This document shows positions 11,212-23,630 of a stretch of 64,000 nt of DNA, in pieces. The DNA lies in contig CM038468.1 in assembly GCA_021464415.1 (NCBI GenBank), positions 2,852,001 through 2,916,000 on the forward strand, written 5' to 3'. The notes below the pieces were generated by a model. The model did no database searches, had not been told where the DNA came from, and saw nothing but the letters and a program-made list of their open reading frames with translations. How positions within the stretch are numbered: position 1 is the first letter of the stretch; each line of letters begins with the position of its first letter. A program made the translations under genes and the position numbers. Origin of the DNA: Lonicera japonica. Taxonomy: Eukaryota > Streptophyta > Magnoliopsida > Dipsacales > Caprifoliaceae.

Positions 11212-11343
11212 CTAAATATAAACTGCAAGACAGCCACATTCAACATCGATCTCTGTGGCATCAAAAGTTGTCATTGTCTCACTCAAATGTTTATGTTCAT
11301 TGATAGCGCCATGGGCATGATTTATTATTACAATACGAGATTT
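11212..11343 (-). pseudogene. Second copy of the transporter-like C-terminal tail exon
   Basis: Open for 44 codons after a TTTACAG acceptor (AG at 11344-11345), ending in TAG. It encodes HLSETMTTFDATEIDVECG, nearly the same as the stretch at 8322-8441. In unit 1 the acceptor is TATATATAG instead. The upstream transporter exons are absent from this unit. Conservation of frame between the copies suggests the tail was once coding. The link to WAT1/UMAMIT rests on its place downstream of exon B in unit 1. Confidence 0.45.
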
Positions 11344-12439
11344 CTGTAAATACACAATTTGTGTATAGCTTATATTAAAATAGATAATATTAACGGGTAC
11401 CTTAAAGACATATGTTAAGCACTTATATATAAAAATAATAAAGTTCCAACATACGTCATATATGGCACACCCCTCAATTTTGTCACGAACATCAATTTGA
11501 TCAAACTCATTTTTCTATATATAGCACCTTTAACACATACCCTAGGGGTGGGGCCCATCTTAACATGTTCTATTAAAAGTTAAAATCTTTAATGATAAAA
11601 AAAACAATATATGACTAATTGACTATAATTAAAATTTAGGCAATAGAACTTATTTAAAAATAAATAAATAAAACTCAACTCACATTAACCTAAAAGGACG
11701 TGGTAAACTTAAACCAAAATATATCTCTCACACAAAAATTTTGAATTCCCATGGTCTCCGTACTGTCCAATTTACACGCACTTTGTGTTGAATACTTGGA
11801 TTTACAAATTTAATCACGTTGCAACTAAAGATTGATTTTTTTTATTAGTGAGATAAGAGATTCACTTATAATTCTTTAAGTACAAATTGAGAATCTCTCC
11901 CGAAAATGTTGTAATAAGATTAACATTGTACAACCAAATCGAACAATTTGTGGCACCTAAATATTATTTAATCTTGGTTTTGATTTTATGGAAGTTCAAA
12001 GCTTTTATAATTAAATGGGTCGAACTTTCATGGTAAGCAGGCTATGGCCTTTTGTCATGAACACTGAGCTTGTATCCGGCTTTTCTACGGTGATAGAAAT
12101 TGCTCTTAAATAAAGTTGAAAAAAATATGTACATTTATTTAAAGGTGGATAACTCAAATTTTGACTTTACTCTGTATTTAAAACGAATTCTCCCAAAGAG
12201 GTATTAACTAATAAATGTTATTATTTGTATTTCAATGTTTGTTTAGAGATAACCGTTTTTCCCACTAGTAATGGAATCTGGGTTCGTGTATACATAATTC
12301 TTCAACTTCAAATTAAAACAAAGATGTGGAAAATCCCTAAATTCTCACAGAGTATAAAACGGGTTTCTGTCCAGGCTTGACTCGCTTTATATAAGGAGAT
12401 AATATAATTTCTAGTGTTAAACTCTCCTAAAATAAAGTG

Positions 12440-12830
12440 TGTGCAAATACATTCAAATACCTATTTAGGTGAGGCAAGCCTAATTTGGAAAACATTCTAA
12501 TACAATCAGCACTCCATTACTTTATGTTATGCGTGATTTAGGCGACATCATACTCACCCTATGTGAGATGAGTACTTGTGAATGCAATCACCTCTTATTT
12601 TGTGAGCCTAATTTGAAAAATTTAACTCAAGGCAAAGACGAATTGGTCAATATGCGTCCAAGTAATTTTCATGTGTGTACAAATACAATCACCTCAAGAT
12701 AAGCGAGTGTTTATAAACCCATTGGGAGACTTTAGGCAAGATAAGCGAGTATTTAATTTTCAAACACATCTTGTGACCTCAAGATAAGCGAGTGTGTACA
12801 AATACATTGGTCAATTCTCCCAAAGTAAAT
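12440..12830. repeat. Diverged copy of the CACCT/AGGTG minisatellite
   Basis: Contains aggtgaggcaagcctaattt, aaaacattctaatacaatc and repeated cctcaagataagcgagtgt. These resemble the better-ordered array at 14810-15480, but unit boundaries have decayed. Confidence 0.5.
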
Positions 12831-13190
12831 TGAACCAAAACTAACTTTGAGGTGACACATATAATTTCAGGATTTATCACATCAATCTAGCATATGGGGA
12901 GATACAATATCAATGTACGTTTAAAAAAATTGATTTCATGGCAATGCAATTACAACAAACTCGTTGCTAAACCGGCTTAAGTAGGAGACGTTATCAAATG
13001 TACCGACCATATTGTTGAAGAAGAAAGTCCAAGGTGCGTTGTTAATTATAAGCTTGGAGACGGATGATGTTGTCGCCTAAGAATATCATATAGTAGAAGA
13101 GCCTCTTTCTCAAACAAATTGCGTTGATCTTAAATATGATGGTGGAGACGAAATCGTTAAACATGGTAATAAAGGAGAGGCTAGTAATGA

Positions 13191-14380
13191 GGAAAAGAAG
13201 ATTATGTGTTTAATCCAGGCAAAGCAACTTTTTTAGACGTGAATAACGTTTTTACAATTATATGCAGACAAAGTAAGTACATAATACTTTAGTACGATGT
13301 AGTAAGTGTTTTTATTTAAAAAATTTACAACATAAAAAGCAATTAATATTTGTTGAATTTATTTTGTAGGTATTTCATTCCCGGAAAAGTAACACTTAGT
13401 CCATGACTTAAGGGCTCAACGAAAAGGAAGAGAGATTAAAACTATAGTAGTTACCCGAAAATCTGACCAAAGTACTAGTAGAAGGAGGCCACGAGTAGTT
13501 TTGGGTTATGAAAGAGGAGGGGTACCTCGTGATAACTGACCACAAAAACATGTACCTAGCAAAAAGATTGATAATTTACAAGCTACACATGAAATGAAGT
13601 GCAATTGTCCATTTGTACTACATGGTTTGAGTATCGGCGCGGATCCTTTTTTATTTGTTTAATATTTTTTATGTTTAAGAAATTTGTTCGAAAACTCTTT
13701 ATGTATTTTTTATGTAGAATTCGATTTTGTAATCTCATGAGTTACCGAATACCTAGCCTAGCTGCTTAGTAGGCGCTAGGTCTCTCCTTTGCAGGAAGAT
13801 TGACGAAAGAGGAGAAGAAATTTGTTGCTGAGATGAGCATTACTGGGGTGAAACCGAAAGATGTTCTTTGTCGGCATACAACTGTATAGTTGTTGTTCTT
13901 ATCTTTTTCTTTTAAATATGGGAAGTCTAACTTTAGGCTTTCCCCACGCTGAGCCGCCAGTGGAGGGTAGTGAAGTTCGTATTATCTGTATTAATTGCAA
14001 GAAGCTTGTTTAACAAAGCATACTGGTAAATTAATTGAAGAAGATAATACCACTTTGTTAGCCCACGTTACCCCAAATTAAGAAAGATAATGCCCCGGGA
14101 AGAGGGTAGAGGGCAGAATAATAAAGAGCCCCATCGTTATTCTAGCATGTAAAAGAGGTGCTAATGTAAATAACCCCACTTCATATAACTAACTCCAAAT
14201 ATATTTATAAAAAAAGAAAAAAAAAGGAAAAATGCAGCTGCTTGGGAGCAACTGATTACACACTAAATAATGAAAATTTTCCAATTACGACAAACTAATT
14301 AAAACACAAGACTTCAGTTTCCTAATCAACTAAAAGGCATAAAAAAAATAATGGAAGAAAGCAAATCTAGCCTTTAAAAC
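13191..14380 (-). repeat. Tandem-duplication unit 3, first part
   Basis: Continues at 18413 after the insertion at 14381-18412. The join is visible from units 1 and 2: gcctttaaaac on the left, taaatataaac on the right. No intact coding sequence. Confidence 0.65.
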
Positions 14381-14690
14381 TGATGGTATCAAAATCTAGA
14401 AATAGATAATTAACTCACCAATCAATAAGTGAATATCGGTGAATAAAAAATTAAATGCGGCGCAATGATAACACGTGACTTTTGTTCTTTTTTGTTAGGT
14501 TCCCCGCGTAGCACTTATGCTATTCGCAGTAGGTACGTCCTACCTTTTGTGTGTGCTTGTTTTGTATTAGCTCAAAGGCGATCAATTTGGAAGATAATAC
14601 AAGCTGACCAACTGTATATCTCTCTATATATTTCCTTAATTCTATTTATAAGTATAGAATTAGGCTTTAATTTCAACAGAAAAATGTAAA
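14381..14690 (-). mobile_element. Partial LTR of LBD-LTR family
   Basis: Contains TGATGGTATCAAAATCTAG, the rattaaatgcggcgcaatga block, gcacttatgctattc and ttctatttataagtatag, in the same order as 36395-36670. The outer U3 half is missing. Confidence 0.75.
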
Positions 14691-14809
14691 GCTCGTATAA
14701 GAGAGAGTATTTTTGTAAAGTTAGGTTGAATTGAATGTTTCAACATCTTATATGTAACTTTTGTTATATTAATGAAGTAACAATTATAAGAGCCTCTTTT
14801 TGGGGGGTA

Positions 14810-15480
14810 TAAATGTGTGAGTATTAACTCACCTCTCTTCTGATTTGGAAAACTTGTATTACAATGCACTCATCACTCCATTGCCTTATATTAGGCGAGG
14901 CTCTTGCAACACACTCACCTGATATGGGGTGAGTGTGTGGGAATTAACTCACCTGTCATAAGGTGAGTCTAATTTTAAAACACTCCAGGACACTCCAATC
15001 TCCGTTACCTTATATTAGGTGAATCACTCGCGACACACTCACCTGATGTGGGGTGAGTGTCCGTGAATTAACTCACCTGTCATTAGGTGAGTCTAATTTT
15101 AAAACATTCCAGTACATTAAACTCCAATCTCCAAAGCTTGCCTTATATTAGGCGAGGCTCTTCAGCAAGACACCTCACCTGATATGGGGTGAGTGTATGT
15201 GAATTCACTCACCACTGGTCAGAGATCAAGATTTGGTGAGTCTAATTTCAAAACACACCAGTACACTCCAATCTCCATTGCCTTATATTAGGCGAGGCTC
15301 TTGTATGACAATCACCTGATATGGGCATTCACCTGTCATTAGGTGAGTTTAATTTCAAAACACTCCAGTACACTCCAATCTCCATTTCCCTATATTAGGC
15401 GAGGCTCTTGCAAGACACTCACCTGATATGGGGTGAGTGTCTGTGAATTCACTCACCTGTCATTAGGTGAGTCAATGACA
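14810..15480. repeat. Five-unit tandem array with internal inverted repeats
   Basis: Units begin at about 14887, 15011, 15142, 15286 and 15393 with TTATATTAGGCGAGGCTC or a variant, with lengths from about 105 to 145 bp. Most units contain two hairpins: CACTCACCTGATATGGGGTG and ACTCACCTGTCATTAGGTGAGT-like. Each hairpin pairs CTCACC with GGTGAG. No reading frame runs through the array. Confidence 0.85.
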
Positions 15481-15869
15481 GGTTTGGACATCACATAGCT
15501 ATACTTTTATTATCCCTGGACAATCCAGATTTTAAAAAAACCATTAATGTAAATCAACAATCAAGTACTGTATCACATCACATATCTATACTATTATCCT
15601 TGGACAATCCAGAAAAACAAAAAAAAAAAAACCAAAAGATGCACTAATAATAAAAACTTCATTGCGGTAAACTAGTGCCAAAAGAGGTTCATACAAAAAT
15701 AACTCAAGTTTATAAAATTACATATCGAACTACCAAAAGATGTTCATACAAATTTAACCCAAATTTTTTAAAGTACATAACATACTACCTAAGAGGTTTA
15801 TACAAAAAAAACCAACAAACTTAAGAAGTTCATTGTCTCTAATTTAAACTAGCAAAATACGATTCATAA

Positions 15870-16110
15870 CTACTTCTTTGACTTTTTCCTTGTCGGGGCT
15901 TTGGCTCACCCGGGAGTAGATACTGTTGGCGATAGATCTTGTAATCTTTTTGATCTATGCTCACCCATACTATTTTCGTTATCCCCCGTTCTTGTAACCT
16001 TAAGGATATCGTAGACTTTATTAACAATAGCTGACATGTCTTGGCCTTGACCGCCAAAGAGAGCTCCCTCTACTAGCGATAATGCAGCGTCAACCGCTGC
16101 TTGCTGCTTA
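15870..16110 (-). pseudogene. Exon-like ORF of unknown function
   Basis: On the minus strand, after a possible acceptor GTTAAGCAG (near 16103), about 66 codons are open, with the reading AALSLVEGALFGGQGQDMSA and then VNKVYDILKVTRTGDN. A TGA at 15905-15907 interrupts it. The same frame then reads a basic KKSKK end and a stop near 15870. The composition looks protein-like rather than random, but I do not recognise the family. It lies antisense to the plus-oriented 3' part of the surrounding LBD-LTR insertion. Confidence 0.35.
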
Positions 16111-17019
16111 ACACGAATTACACCATTAGTACTTAGACATAAACATCAAATAATATAAAAGTATATGACTTTGTTAGAGATGGTTGATCCTTACCAACTT
16201 AGATTGTATAATATTACAAACCCAATACAGCTAAATTGCCTCATTTTTCCTTATTTGGATATATAGCAAGAAAATATCTATCCTTTTTCTATAAACGAAC
16301 TATGCAATTTCCAGAAACTTGACAACAATTTCATTTATAGACCCCAAAAGATTAGTAGAATACAGTTAAAAGAGACACATAAAAAATACTTGGTGAACAT
16401 CATAATTCAATAATATAGAGAGCCGTTAGAAAAATGATTAGTTAAGGACTGTTTCTGGACAGATTCAGGAAGTGAGATTTGGGTAGCAAAGTCTAATTTG
16501 CTAAGTTTGATTGAGCAAATTATGGGAATTGGCGTGTGTGTGGGAACGATCTTCTACTCTCGTTCTTAGCAATATATTATAGTAGTGTAAAGGTAAAGAG
16601 TGATGAATCAGATGCTCATTGGTTTGGGTGACCTGCTCCAAAGATATCAACGTGACCATTTTGCTGAGGTGTCGGTGCTATAATAATTGGCACCTTCTGC
16701 CTTTCTTTTCTAGTTCAAGGGTTTATCCCCAATAAATATATGGATCAATTTTTACGTACTTCGATTAATTTTTATTTGCAGAAATTGTCAATTGGTCACA
16801 AAATTGTTTACACATGTTAGGGCTAACTAAAGAAGCTCTCAATTAAGTTAGGATATTAGGGAACTGGCAAAAGAAAGTTGGGAACATGAGTACCTAATCT
16901 TAGCATATGAATATGTGACATTTCTAAGCTAAACCTCTCCACTTTGCTAGACTGCATATATAATAAGTTCATCATGACATTCCAAAATAACATTTCTTTT
17001 ATGATAAATTCGGCTCAAG
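16111..17019. other. Unassigned interior of the composite insertion
   Basis: No gene recognised. The stretch is AT-rich, with no long frame on either strand and no clear match to the other family interiors. Confidence 0.4.
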
Positions 17020-17560
17020 AGCATCCGAGTATCTAGCTTCCTTTAACTAAGACTCGAGATCAACGTCTTAGCCAGCCTTACACAATGCTGTTCTGAAGAC
17101 TCTAAGACTAATAAAAATATGGTAAAAATATTGTTTTCTCAAGCTCTACGACTTGCATCCAATGTCTAACGAGTTCTACACATTGATGTTTCGAGCTCAA
17201 CGACTAGCATTCGAGATCATAACTTTCCTTGAACTTAAGACTCGAGATCAACGTCTAGCCAGCCTATTCACAATGATGTTTTGAAACTCTAAGACTAAAT
17301 CAATATACAAGCTAGCTTTACACGATTAATGCAAACTAATACCAAAAATATGTATGCGAGCTACATATATAATTCCAAGCTCTACGTCTTTCCAATTAAC
17401 AAGTTCCTTTAATTATGTTTCGAGTAAAACTCAACGACTAGCATCCGAGATCTATAAACGTCCTTGAACTAAGACTCGAGATCAACGTCTAGCCAGCCTT
17501 ACACAATGATGTTCTGAAAACTCTAAGGTGAGCTAATGATCATTTTCTTTTTAATCTAGC
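17020..17560 (+). repeat. 3' interior repeats of LBD-LTR family
   Basis: Repeated phrases actcgagatcaacgtctagc, cagccttacacaatgatgtt and ctcaacgactagcatccgag, as in the 32400-32760 interval upstream of the 3' LTR of the young element. This shows plus orientation for this part. Confidence 0.75.
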
Positions 17561-17689
17561 TCTTTACACATGTTCCAAGCTCCACTACTTCGGTATGTAT
17601 TTCAAGAATTTCAAAAAAGATGCAAGTGCCTGTGTATGGATTCGGGTGAGTTCTTACTAATAAGAATTTGTGTTCTTAATAACATAAAA

Positions 17690-18412
17690 TGATATCAACT
17701 CCTCATACACATAAACAAACCTACCATATACCTCCACCTATCATCACCTACCTCATCACCACCAAAAGAATTTTGCCCTTTATTTTTATCAAATTTAATT
17801 TTTGCATTCTCCATTATATAAATACTCCCCACATTATTCACAACACACAACTAAAAACATATCTTCCTCTTTTAAGATCAAATATAAAGAATGGGAATAC
17901 AAATACAAGCCAATTCGAGAAGAAATAGAGGAGTCATATACTCTCTCTTTTCATACCCCCCAAAAATAGAACAGGCTCTTATATTCTCTGGGAGAAGGTT
18001 TTCATACCAGTCCAAAAAATACCAATGGCTGACCTTCGGCGTGGAGAGACGAGCGGGAGAGCTACACAGTTTATTATTTATTCTGTTGAAATATTTGTAC
18101 ATCCTAGCGGGATTCTAGCTACTTATAAATAGAATTAAGGAAATTATAGAGACACGAGAAGTTGAGTAGCTTGTATTATCTTCCAAATGTGATCGCCTTT
18201 GATGCTAATACCGGAAAACAAGCACACACAAAAGGTGAGAGCTACGTACCACTGGAATAGCATAAGCGCTAAAGGTGGAACCTACCTTAAAAGGCGAAGG
18301 TGGAAGTCATGTGTTCGAAGGAGAAGGTGAGATGTAAATGTATTCTTCATTTTATTCACCGATATTCACTTAGTAATTTTAATTATAATTAATATTTGTA
18401 TTAATATTTAAT
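17690..18412 (+). mobile_element. Partial LTR of LBD-LTR family, plus orientation
   Basis: Shares ccattatataaatactccc, gaatacaaatacaagccaa, tattctgttgaaatatttg and the gcataagcgctaaaggtgg block with 29200-29780. It ends near ttcaccgatattcacttag, after which the usual CACCATCA end is replaced by unrelated A/T sequence. Confidence 0.7.
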
Positions 18413-19800
18413 TACTAAATATAAACAATTCAACATCGATCTTTGAGGCATCAAGAGTTGTCATTGTCTCACAAATGTTTAATTCATTAATAATGCATGA
18501 AAGGGGTGTTTCGACGACGGCGGTGTTACTGACATTAAATAGGGGGTGTATATATACACAATTTGTGTACAGCCTATAGTGCCCCCAAATGTATAATGGT
18601 AAGGTTCTTGTACCTTAACATGCATCATGTTAAGTATTTATATATAAAAACAATAAGGTTCGAACACGCATCATTCTCGGACATCAAATTCTCGAACGTC
18701 TGTTTGTTATTTCTATATATAACACCTTTAACACATTCCATAGGGGTGGGCCCCTTCTTAACATGTTCCATTAAAAGTTAAAATATTTCATGACAAAAAA
18801 ACAATATATGACTAATTGACTATAATATAAAATAATTATGCTAATAGATAATTATCTTCAAAAATAAATAAATTAAAACTCAACTCACAAACCAAAAAGA
18901 CGTGGTATTAACTGTTTAAACCAAAATAATATATTCTCACACAAAAATATCTTGAATTGCCCATGGTCTTCCGTAATTGCTGTCCAATTTACATGCACTT
19001 TGTGTTGAACGAATGTTCGATTTATAAATTCTAAAATGAGGCATCCAAATTGAAGGGTAGAGGTCAAACCAACTCAGTGGAAATAAATTAATAATTTAAA
19101 CGTTTACCCCCATTCAATCTTTTAAAACAAAAAAAAAAAAAAAAAAAAAAGAGACCATCTTTGATCCAGCGGTAGTGCTTATTGTTAGAATTTAAGGTCA
19201 TATATAAATTTAATCACATTGCAACTATAGTTGATTTTTTTATTAATGAAGAATAATTTTATAATTTTAAGTACAAATTGAGAATGTTCCTCCCAATTAA
19301 TATATTGTAATAGATTAATTAACATAATATATAATAGTAGAAATGAGTAGCCATAAGTATCATAAATTAAATGACTAAATTATTAGAGCAAATCCTAAGA
19401 ATTAACATCAATGTATAATAATATATTGTAATAAATTAACATAATGTATAATAAATAGAACAATTTTGTTGGGCCTAAGAATAATTACTTAAGCTTGGCC
19501 TTTTGCCTTATCTTTTTCGTTTAAGTTTTCATAGGATGTGGCCTTTTGTCATGAACTCGGAGCTTTTATCCGACTTTTTTATAGTGACAAAAATTGCTCT
19601 AAAATAAAGTTGAAAAAATATGTGCATTCATTTAAAGGTGAGATAACTCAAATTTCAACTTTACTCTGCATTTAAAATGAATTCTCCTAAGAGATAATAA
19701 CTATTTAATAAATTTAAGCATCTATTTTGTATTTCAATTGTTTGTTTGAGAGAGAGAACTGTTTTTCCCAAACTAGTGATGGAATCTGGGTGTCGTGTAT
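18413..19800 (-). repeat. Tandem-duplication unit 3, second part
   Basis: Continues the unit after the insertion. It contains a decayed copy of the tail exon near 18430-18490 (acatcgatctttgaggcatc) with deletions that break its frame. Further on it matches 11680-12310 (gtgcattcatttaaaggtg, tccaatttacatgcacttt). The open frame at 18885-19067 is only partly kept in unit 2 and has no known domain. Confidence 0.65.
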
Positions 19801-22241
19801 ATATATTGTTAGTCCTTTTTTTCTTCTTTATTTATTTTAGACTTTCATATTTAACTAAATATATAAATAGGAAAATGTGCTACCCATATTGGCGAAACAA
19901 TTATCACATTATAAAAGTACATTATTATTTTAAAAAATTATATTGTATGCTTCAACAGTTGTACATTAATGCTCTGACAATAATCATAATTACTTTGGTA
20001 ATAGTACCACCTTTAAAATATCATTTCATTTTGTAAAAAGCAATGCTACATTTACCGGGTATTCTTACCACCTATTCTTACAACCATGCATCACAAGTTG
20101 TACATTCACAAGATACAACAAAGGTACAACTAATTTAATGCATCTGGTAAGAATATATTATAAGATTTGTAGGTAAGAAAAATATTTTCCTTATCGTTGT
20201 GAATGCTCTTAGAGAGAGACGTAAACAAAATTAGAAGGCTCCATTGATAATTAGACGAAAACTAATAGGAGAAAACAATTAATTTGTGAGAGATGATGGA
20301 AAATTAAATAAATTAAACAATGTATGTTGTGAAATCTCATTCTCATTTTTATGAGTAGAAAAACCTCATATCTCTAACTTGATCATCTCTTGACAGTTCA
20401 ATTAATCAGAAATATGTTCTCATCCGAACCATATAAGCATAAAGCATCTTAATGTGAATTATATGGTTTCCTCCCTTGAACAGATACACCTTTCTTTTAT
20501 TAATACAATAACAAAATCTCTGTACCTCTCTAGTAATTAATAATGATGCCATGAGCATATTGTATTTGTTAATTAATTAAAAATATTTTGGCGGAACCGC
20601 TTTCATTCTGTGGCTGATAATATTATAATTATTATCTACTAATATCACCTTTGAAAAATATTATGATGTTAATTATCAACTGTTAGAAATGTAATTTTTT
20701 TTTTAATTTTTTCTTTATACTCAAAAGAAGAGTAGAGGGGAGATATAATTTTATACTCAAAAGAAGACTACAATTTCTTCTTCTTTCGTTCCACTTCCCA
20801 ACTGTACATCTTTATAATCTCTTCACAACCTTTCTCGTCCATTGGCATTTTCTATTTGCTTTTCCTTTCTATTTTTAATAGGATTTCATCATCCTACATG
20901 AACTTCACCTATGCACCCCAATCAACCTTGCCGTGCACACGCCCAGACGTAGCTTGGTGAAAGGTCCCGAAAGTCCAGCTCTTCACCGTTCGTGCATCTC
21001 CGGATCACCATGCACACGGCCGTGCGTATCATGTTTCAATAGCCCCATGGCTCCGTTCAGCCCCCATCCAACACAATGGTCCCGTGGCCTTCTCAGCTCT
21101 CCCACTCACCAATGCTCCCACATTGCCAAGCATGCCCATCTACACGTGCATGAGGCCTATCTGGTGGTGGAGTCTTTGTTGAATGTATTTAGTGTTGCCT
21201 AGCTTGTAATTAGCTTCATGTCTTTCCTGTGTAATTGTTGGGTAAGTTAATGTTTACTCCTATCCCAACTAAAAAGTAACTTTCAATCAATCAGGTTCAA
21301 ATTTATTTAAATTACAACGGTTGATATATATATATATATATATTTCGAGATGTTTCAAATTAAAATTATAGTTTTTTTTTAAAAAAAAAAAAATTGGTAC
21401 ATAATTAATTGTTCAAAAAAGAAATGTAGAAGTTAAATGTTCTTTTAATTTAAAACAAATAGAGTAATGTATTTAGCCTATAGTTAAGTATGTAAAATTA
21501 TTTAAGTAAATATCAAATATATGAATTTTTTTTATTTCTAATATATATATATATATATTGAATATTTTTTCAAAAATTGAGGGGTGTGACCTAGATCCCT
21601 CGGAACAATTTAGCTCCGTCCCTGGGATCTATTAAATAGTTTCCGGAAGCTTATTATGAAGTTATATTGAAATCTTATACAAAATATGTAATTCAACACA
21701 AGTCCTAACTTGTTTGATTATTTTAGACAAATAAAGTAGAGTTAAATTTATTTGGAATAATAATACTAATATAATATATATTGTAGAGCATCTCGAATTA
21801 ATGATAGTGTAAAAATTGACTTGTAAATCACATGTGTTAACCTATTTTTACAAAAAAACTTGAACAGTAAAAACAAAAATGTTGTACTTTTGTAAAGTCT
21901 TGCGTAAATTAATTTTGAAATAACCAAAATATTCCAACAAATGTTAAATATCAATTAAGAAATTTTTTATTATTTTTTTTATAAATAATTTTATAGTCAC
22001 AATAGTCTTGATTTATAGGTATTAACCGTATTATTGATTAGATTTCAAATATATAATTTGTATTAAAATCCATATTTTATATTTGAAGTTACTACATTTT
22101 CAATTTTTATTAAAAAATGAGTATCTACAACATCTTTCTATTGTAAACCGATTTTTTGATTTTATTATAATTATTAATTAAATTTTAGACTTGATTCTAT
22201 GTCTTTTGTTTATTCGTTATAGGTAGTGTTAACATAGAAAT
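19801..22241. other. Non-coding stretch with simple repeats
   Basis: AT-rich, with TA runs near 21321 and 21540. A less AT-rich patch at 20920-21200 holds a short frame with no domain. A related patch is at 22680-22790; both share ccatgcacacg, gtttcaatagccc and tggctcc. I see no supported gene. Confidence 0.5.
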
Positions 22242-22381
22242 GGGCAATTTTCACGGGTGAGCACATGATAAGTACTTAATTAACTTGCATAGAAAATCAG
22301 TGTACGTACAAAAGTCTAACATGTTAGATTTTTGTTCTTTCTATTTAATGTTACGTACATGTGCTCACCCGAACATTGCCC
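22242..22381. mobile_element. MITE-like inverted-repeat element
   Basis: About 140 bp, bounded by GGGCAATTTTCACGGGTGAG with GCACATG on the left and CATGTGCTCACCCG with AACATTGCCC on the right. This gives imperfect terminal inverted repeats of about 25 bp. No convincing target duplication, so the superfamily is not assigned. Confidence 0.55.
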
Positions 22382-23256
22382 CTTCATGCAAGACCTAGTT
22401 CTTTTCATTTACAAAATATTATTTACACTTTATATAATTATTCAATTCTTAATATCCAATTCTTAGTACGTATTTATTAATATACTTAATGGCATTTGCC
22501 AAACACTAAAACCACGTAATGACATTTGTCAAACACTAAAACCACGTGGAACGCACGTGCCAAAAAACTAGTACAGGAAAAAAGAAATAATAGATAGAAA
22601 AAAAAAGTTATATATACAAGTCGACTATAAGATTATATAAACTTCTATATACTTGTCCTTGCACCATTTGAAAGGCCGCGGAGGCCTAGCTCACTGCCCG
22701 TGCGCCCATCTCAGGATCTCCATGCACACGCTTGTGTGTATAACGTTTCAATAGCCCTGTGGCTCCACTCAGTGCCTCTGTAGCCCATGACTCGTTGATG
22801 TACTAAGAAATTAGTATAATTTATTATACTAATTTTTTTTTTATTTTTCGAAGCACAGTCATCATATGCCCAACTGTCTTCAACCTCCACAAATCCATTC
22901 TTCCAGAAATAAGGAGCCTGCCGAAGGAGATTATAACATTGGGCCAAGCCTTCCAGCAACAGAACTCAACAATCATCAATCACACACTTGCTGTCTTTTC
23001 TTGGAGCTGCCGAGCACTATTTCTCTCTCTTTAGATTTTTTTTTCTCTTACTTAGTTCGATTAAATTAAAGACTTTGAAAATTTAGAGTTTTAATTTTCT
23101 TTTTCAATTAATTATATGCCAAGTAAATTTTTATTTTTATTGAACATGAGGTAAAATGTGTTGCATGAGAATATTTTTCGCAAATAATCCAACGAATAAT
23201 ATTTTTTAGAAATAAGGACTCGTTTATCAATTGTATTTTAAAATAAGGGTTTTGAC
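22382..23256. other. Non-coding stretch with a local duplication
   Basis: The phrases cattgggccaag, acagaactcaac, aatcatcaat and ttcttggagctgccgagcac at 22940-23020 recur at 23862-24003, so the flank of the next element is duplicated. No recognised gene. Confidence 0.45.
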
Positions 23257-23630
23257 CGAGTGCAAACATAACTTTGCAATAATAAAAAAAATTAATGCAA
23301 ATTTATTTTGCATGATGTGTTTACATTTTTTAACAAGTATATTCTTATATTTCATTAATAAAACTTTAAAACAATGTCAAATAAACACAAATATATAGTA
23401 ATATTTTAAAAAATAAAGAGTGCAAACTTAACTTTGCATAATTCTGAAAAAAAATAAATTTCACATGTGCATTTTATTAATTAATAAATAGGTTTTGAAT
23501 ATGTAATTTGTTAAAATTATTCTAAAGCACTGTCAATTAACATGTAGTACAAACTTAATTTTGCATGATTCCATTAAAAAAATACAACTTAAAAATTTAT
23601 TGCAAAGTTAACTTTGTACTCCATTTGGAG
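23257..23630. repeat. Inverted-repeat segment with internal repeats
   Basis: The left end, AGTGCAAACATAACTTTGCA, is matched in inverted form by TGCAAAGTTAACTTTGTACT at the right end. Internal direct copies (tgcaaacttaactttgcat at about 23421, acaaacttaattttgcatga at about 23548) suggest a decayed MITE or a minisatellite. Confidence 0.45.

Larger units (their letters stand above)
9960..13190 (-). repeat. Tandem-duplication unit 2
   Basis: Matches unit 3 (13200-14380 and 18413-19800) along its length. Examples are cctagctgcttagtagg at 10593 and 13756, catcgatctctgtggcatc near 11245, and ccttttgtcatgaac near 12050 and 19541. Apart from the tail exon described separately, no coding sequence is recognised. 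A minisatellite at 12440-12830 is extra. Confidence 0.65.
14381..18412. mobile_element. Composite LBD-LTR family insertion
   Basis: It interrupts duplication unit 3. The left end is a minus-oriented partial LTR (14381-14690) starting TGATGGTATCAAAATC. The right part is plus-oriented: the family's 3' interior (about 17020-17560) and a partial LTR (17690-18412). So the two LTR pieces face opposite ways, unlike a simple element, and point to a rearranged or double insertion. No clean target duplication: aaaac on the left, attac on the right. The middle holds a minisatellite and a minus-strand exon-like ORF. Confidence 0.6.

Noticed and set aside
12970..13200. Plus-strand open stretches with GDVIKCTDHIVEEE and EEPLSQTNCVDLKYDGGDE
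   Set aside because: Look partly coding, but stops intervene, no family is recognised and no splice sites tie them together. Left uncalled.
14810..15480. CRISPR-like array
   Set aside because: Units are 105-145 bp with diverged sequence and no short identical repeats with unique spacers. The DNA is plant.
18885..19067. 60-codon minus-strand frame
   Set aside because: The paralogous position in unit 2 (11700-11830) has indels that break it; no known domain.
20933..21202. 89-codon frame
   Set aside because: No domain. The patch is a dispersed repeat with a partner at 22680-22790 that does not keep the frame.
22711..22959. 82-codon minus-strand frame with EVEDSWAYDDC
   Set aside because: Protein-like at first sight, but no family recognised. 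It crosses an A/T-rich tract, and the local duplicate at 23865-24005 does not preserve it.
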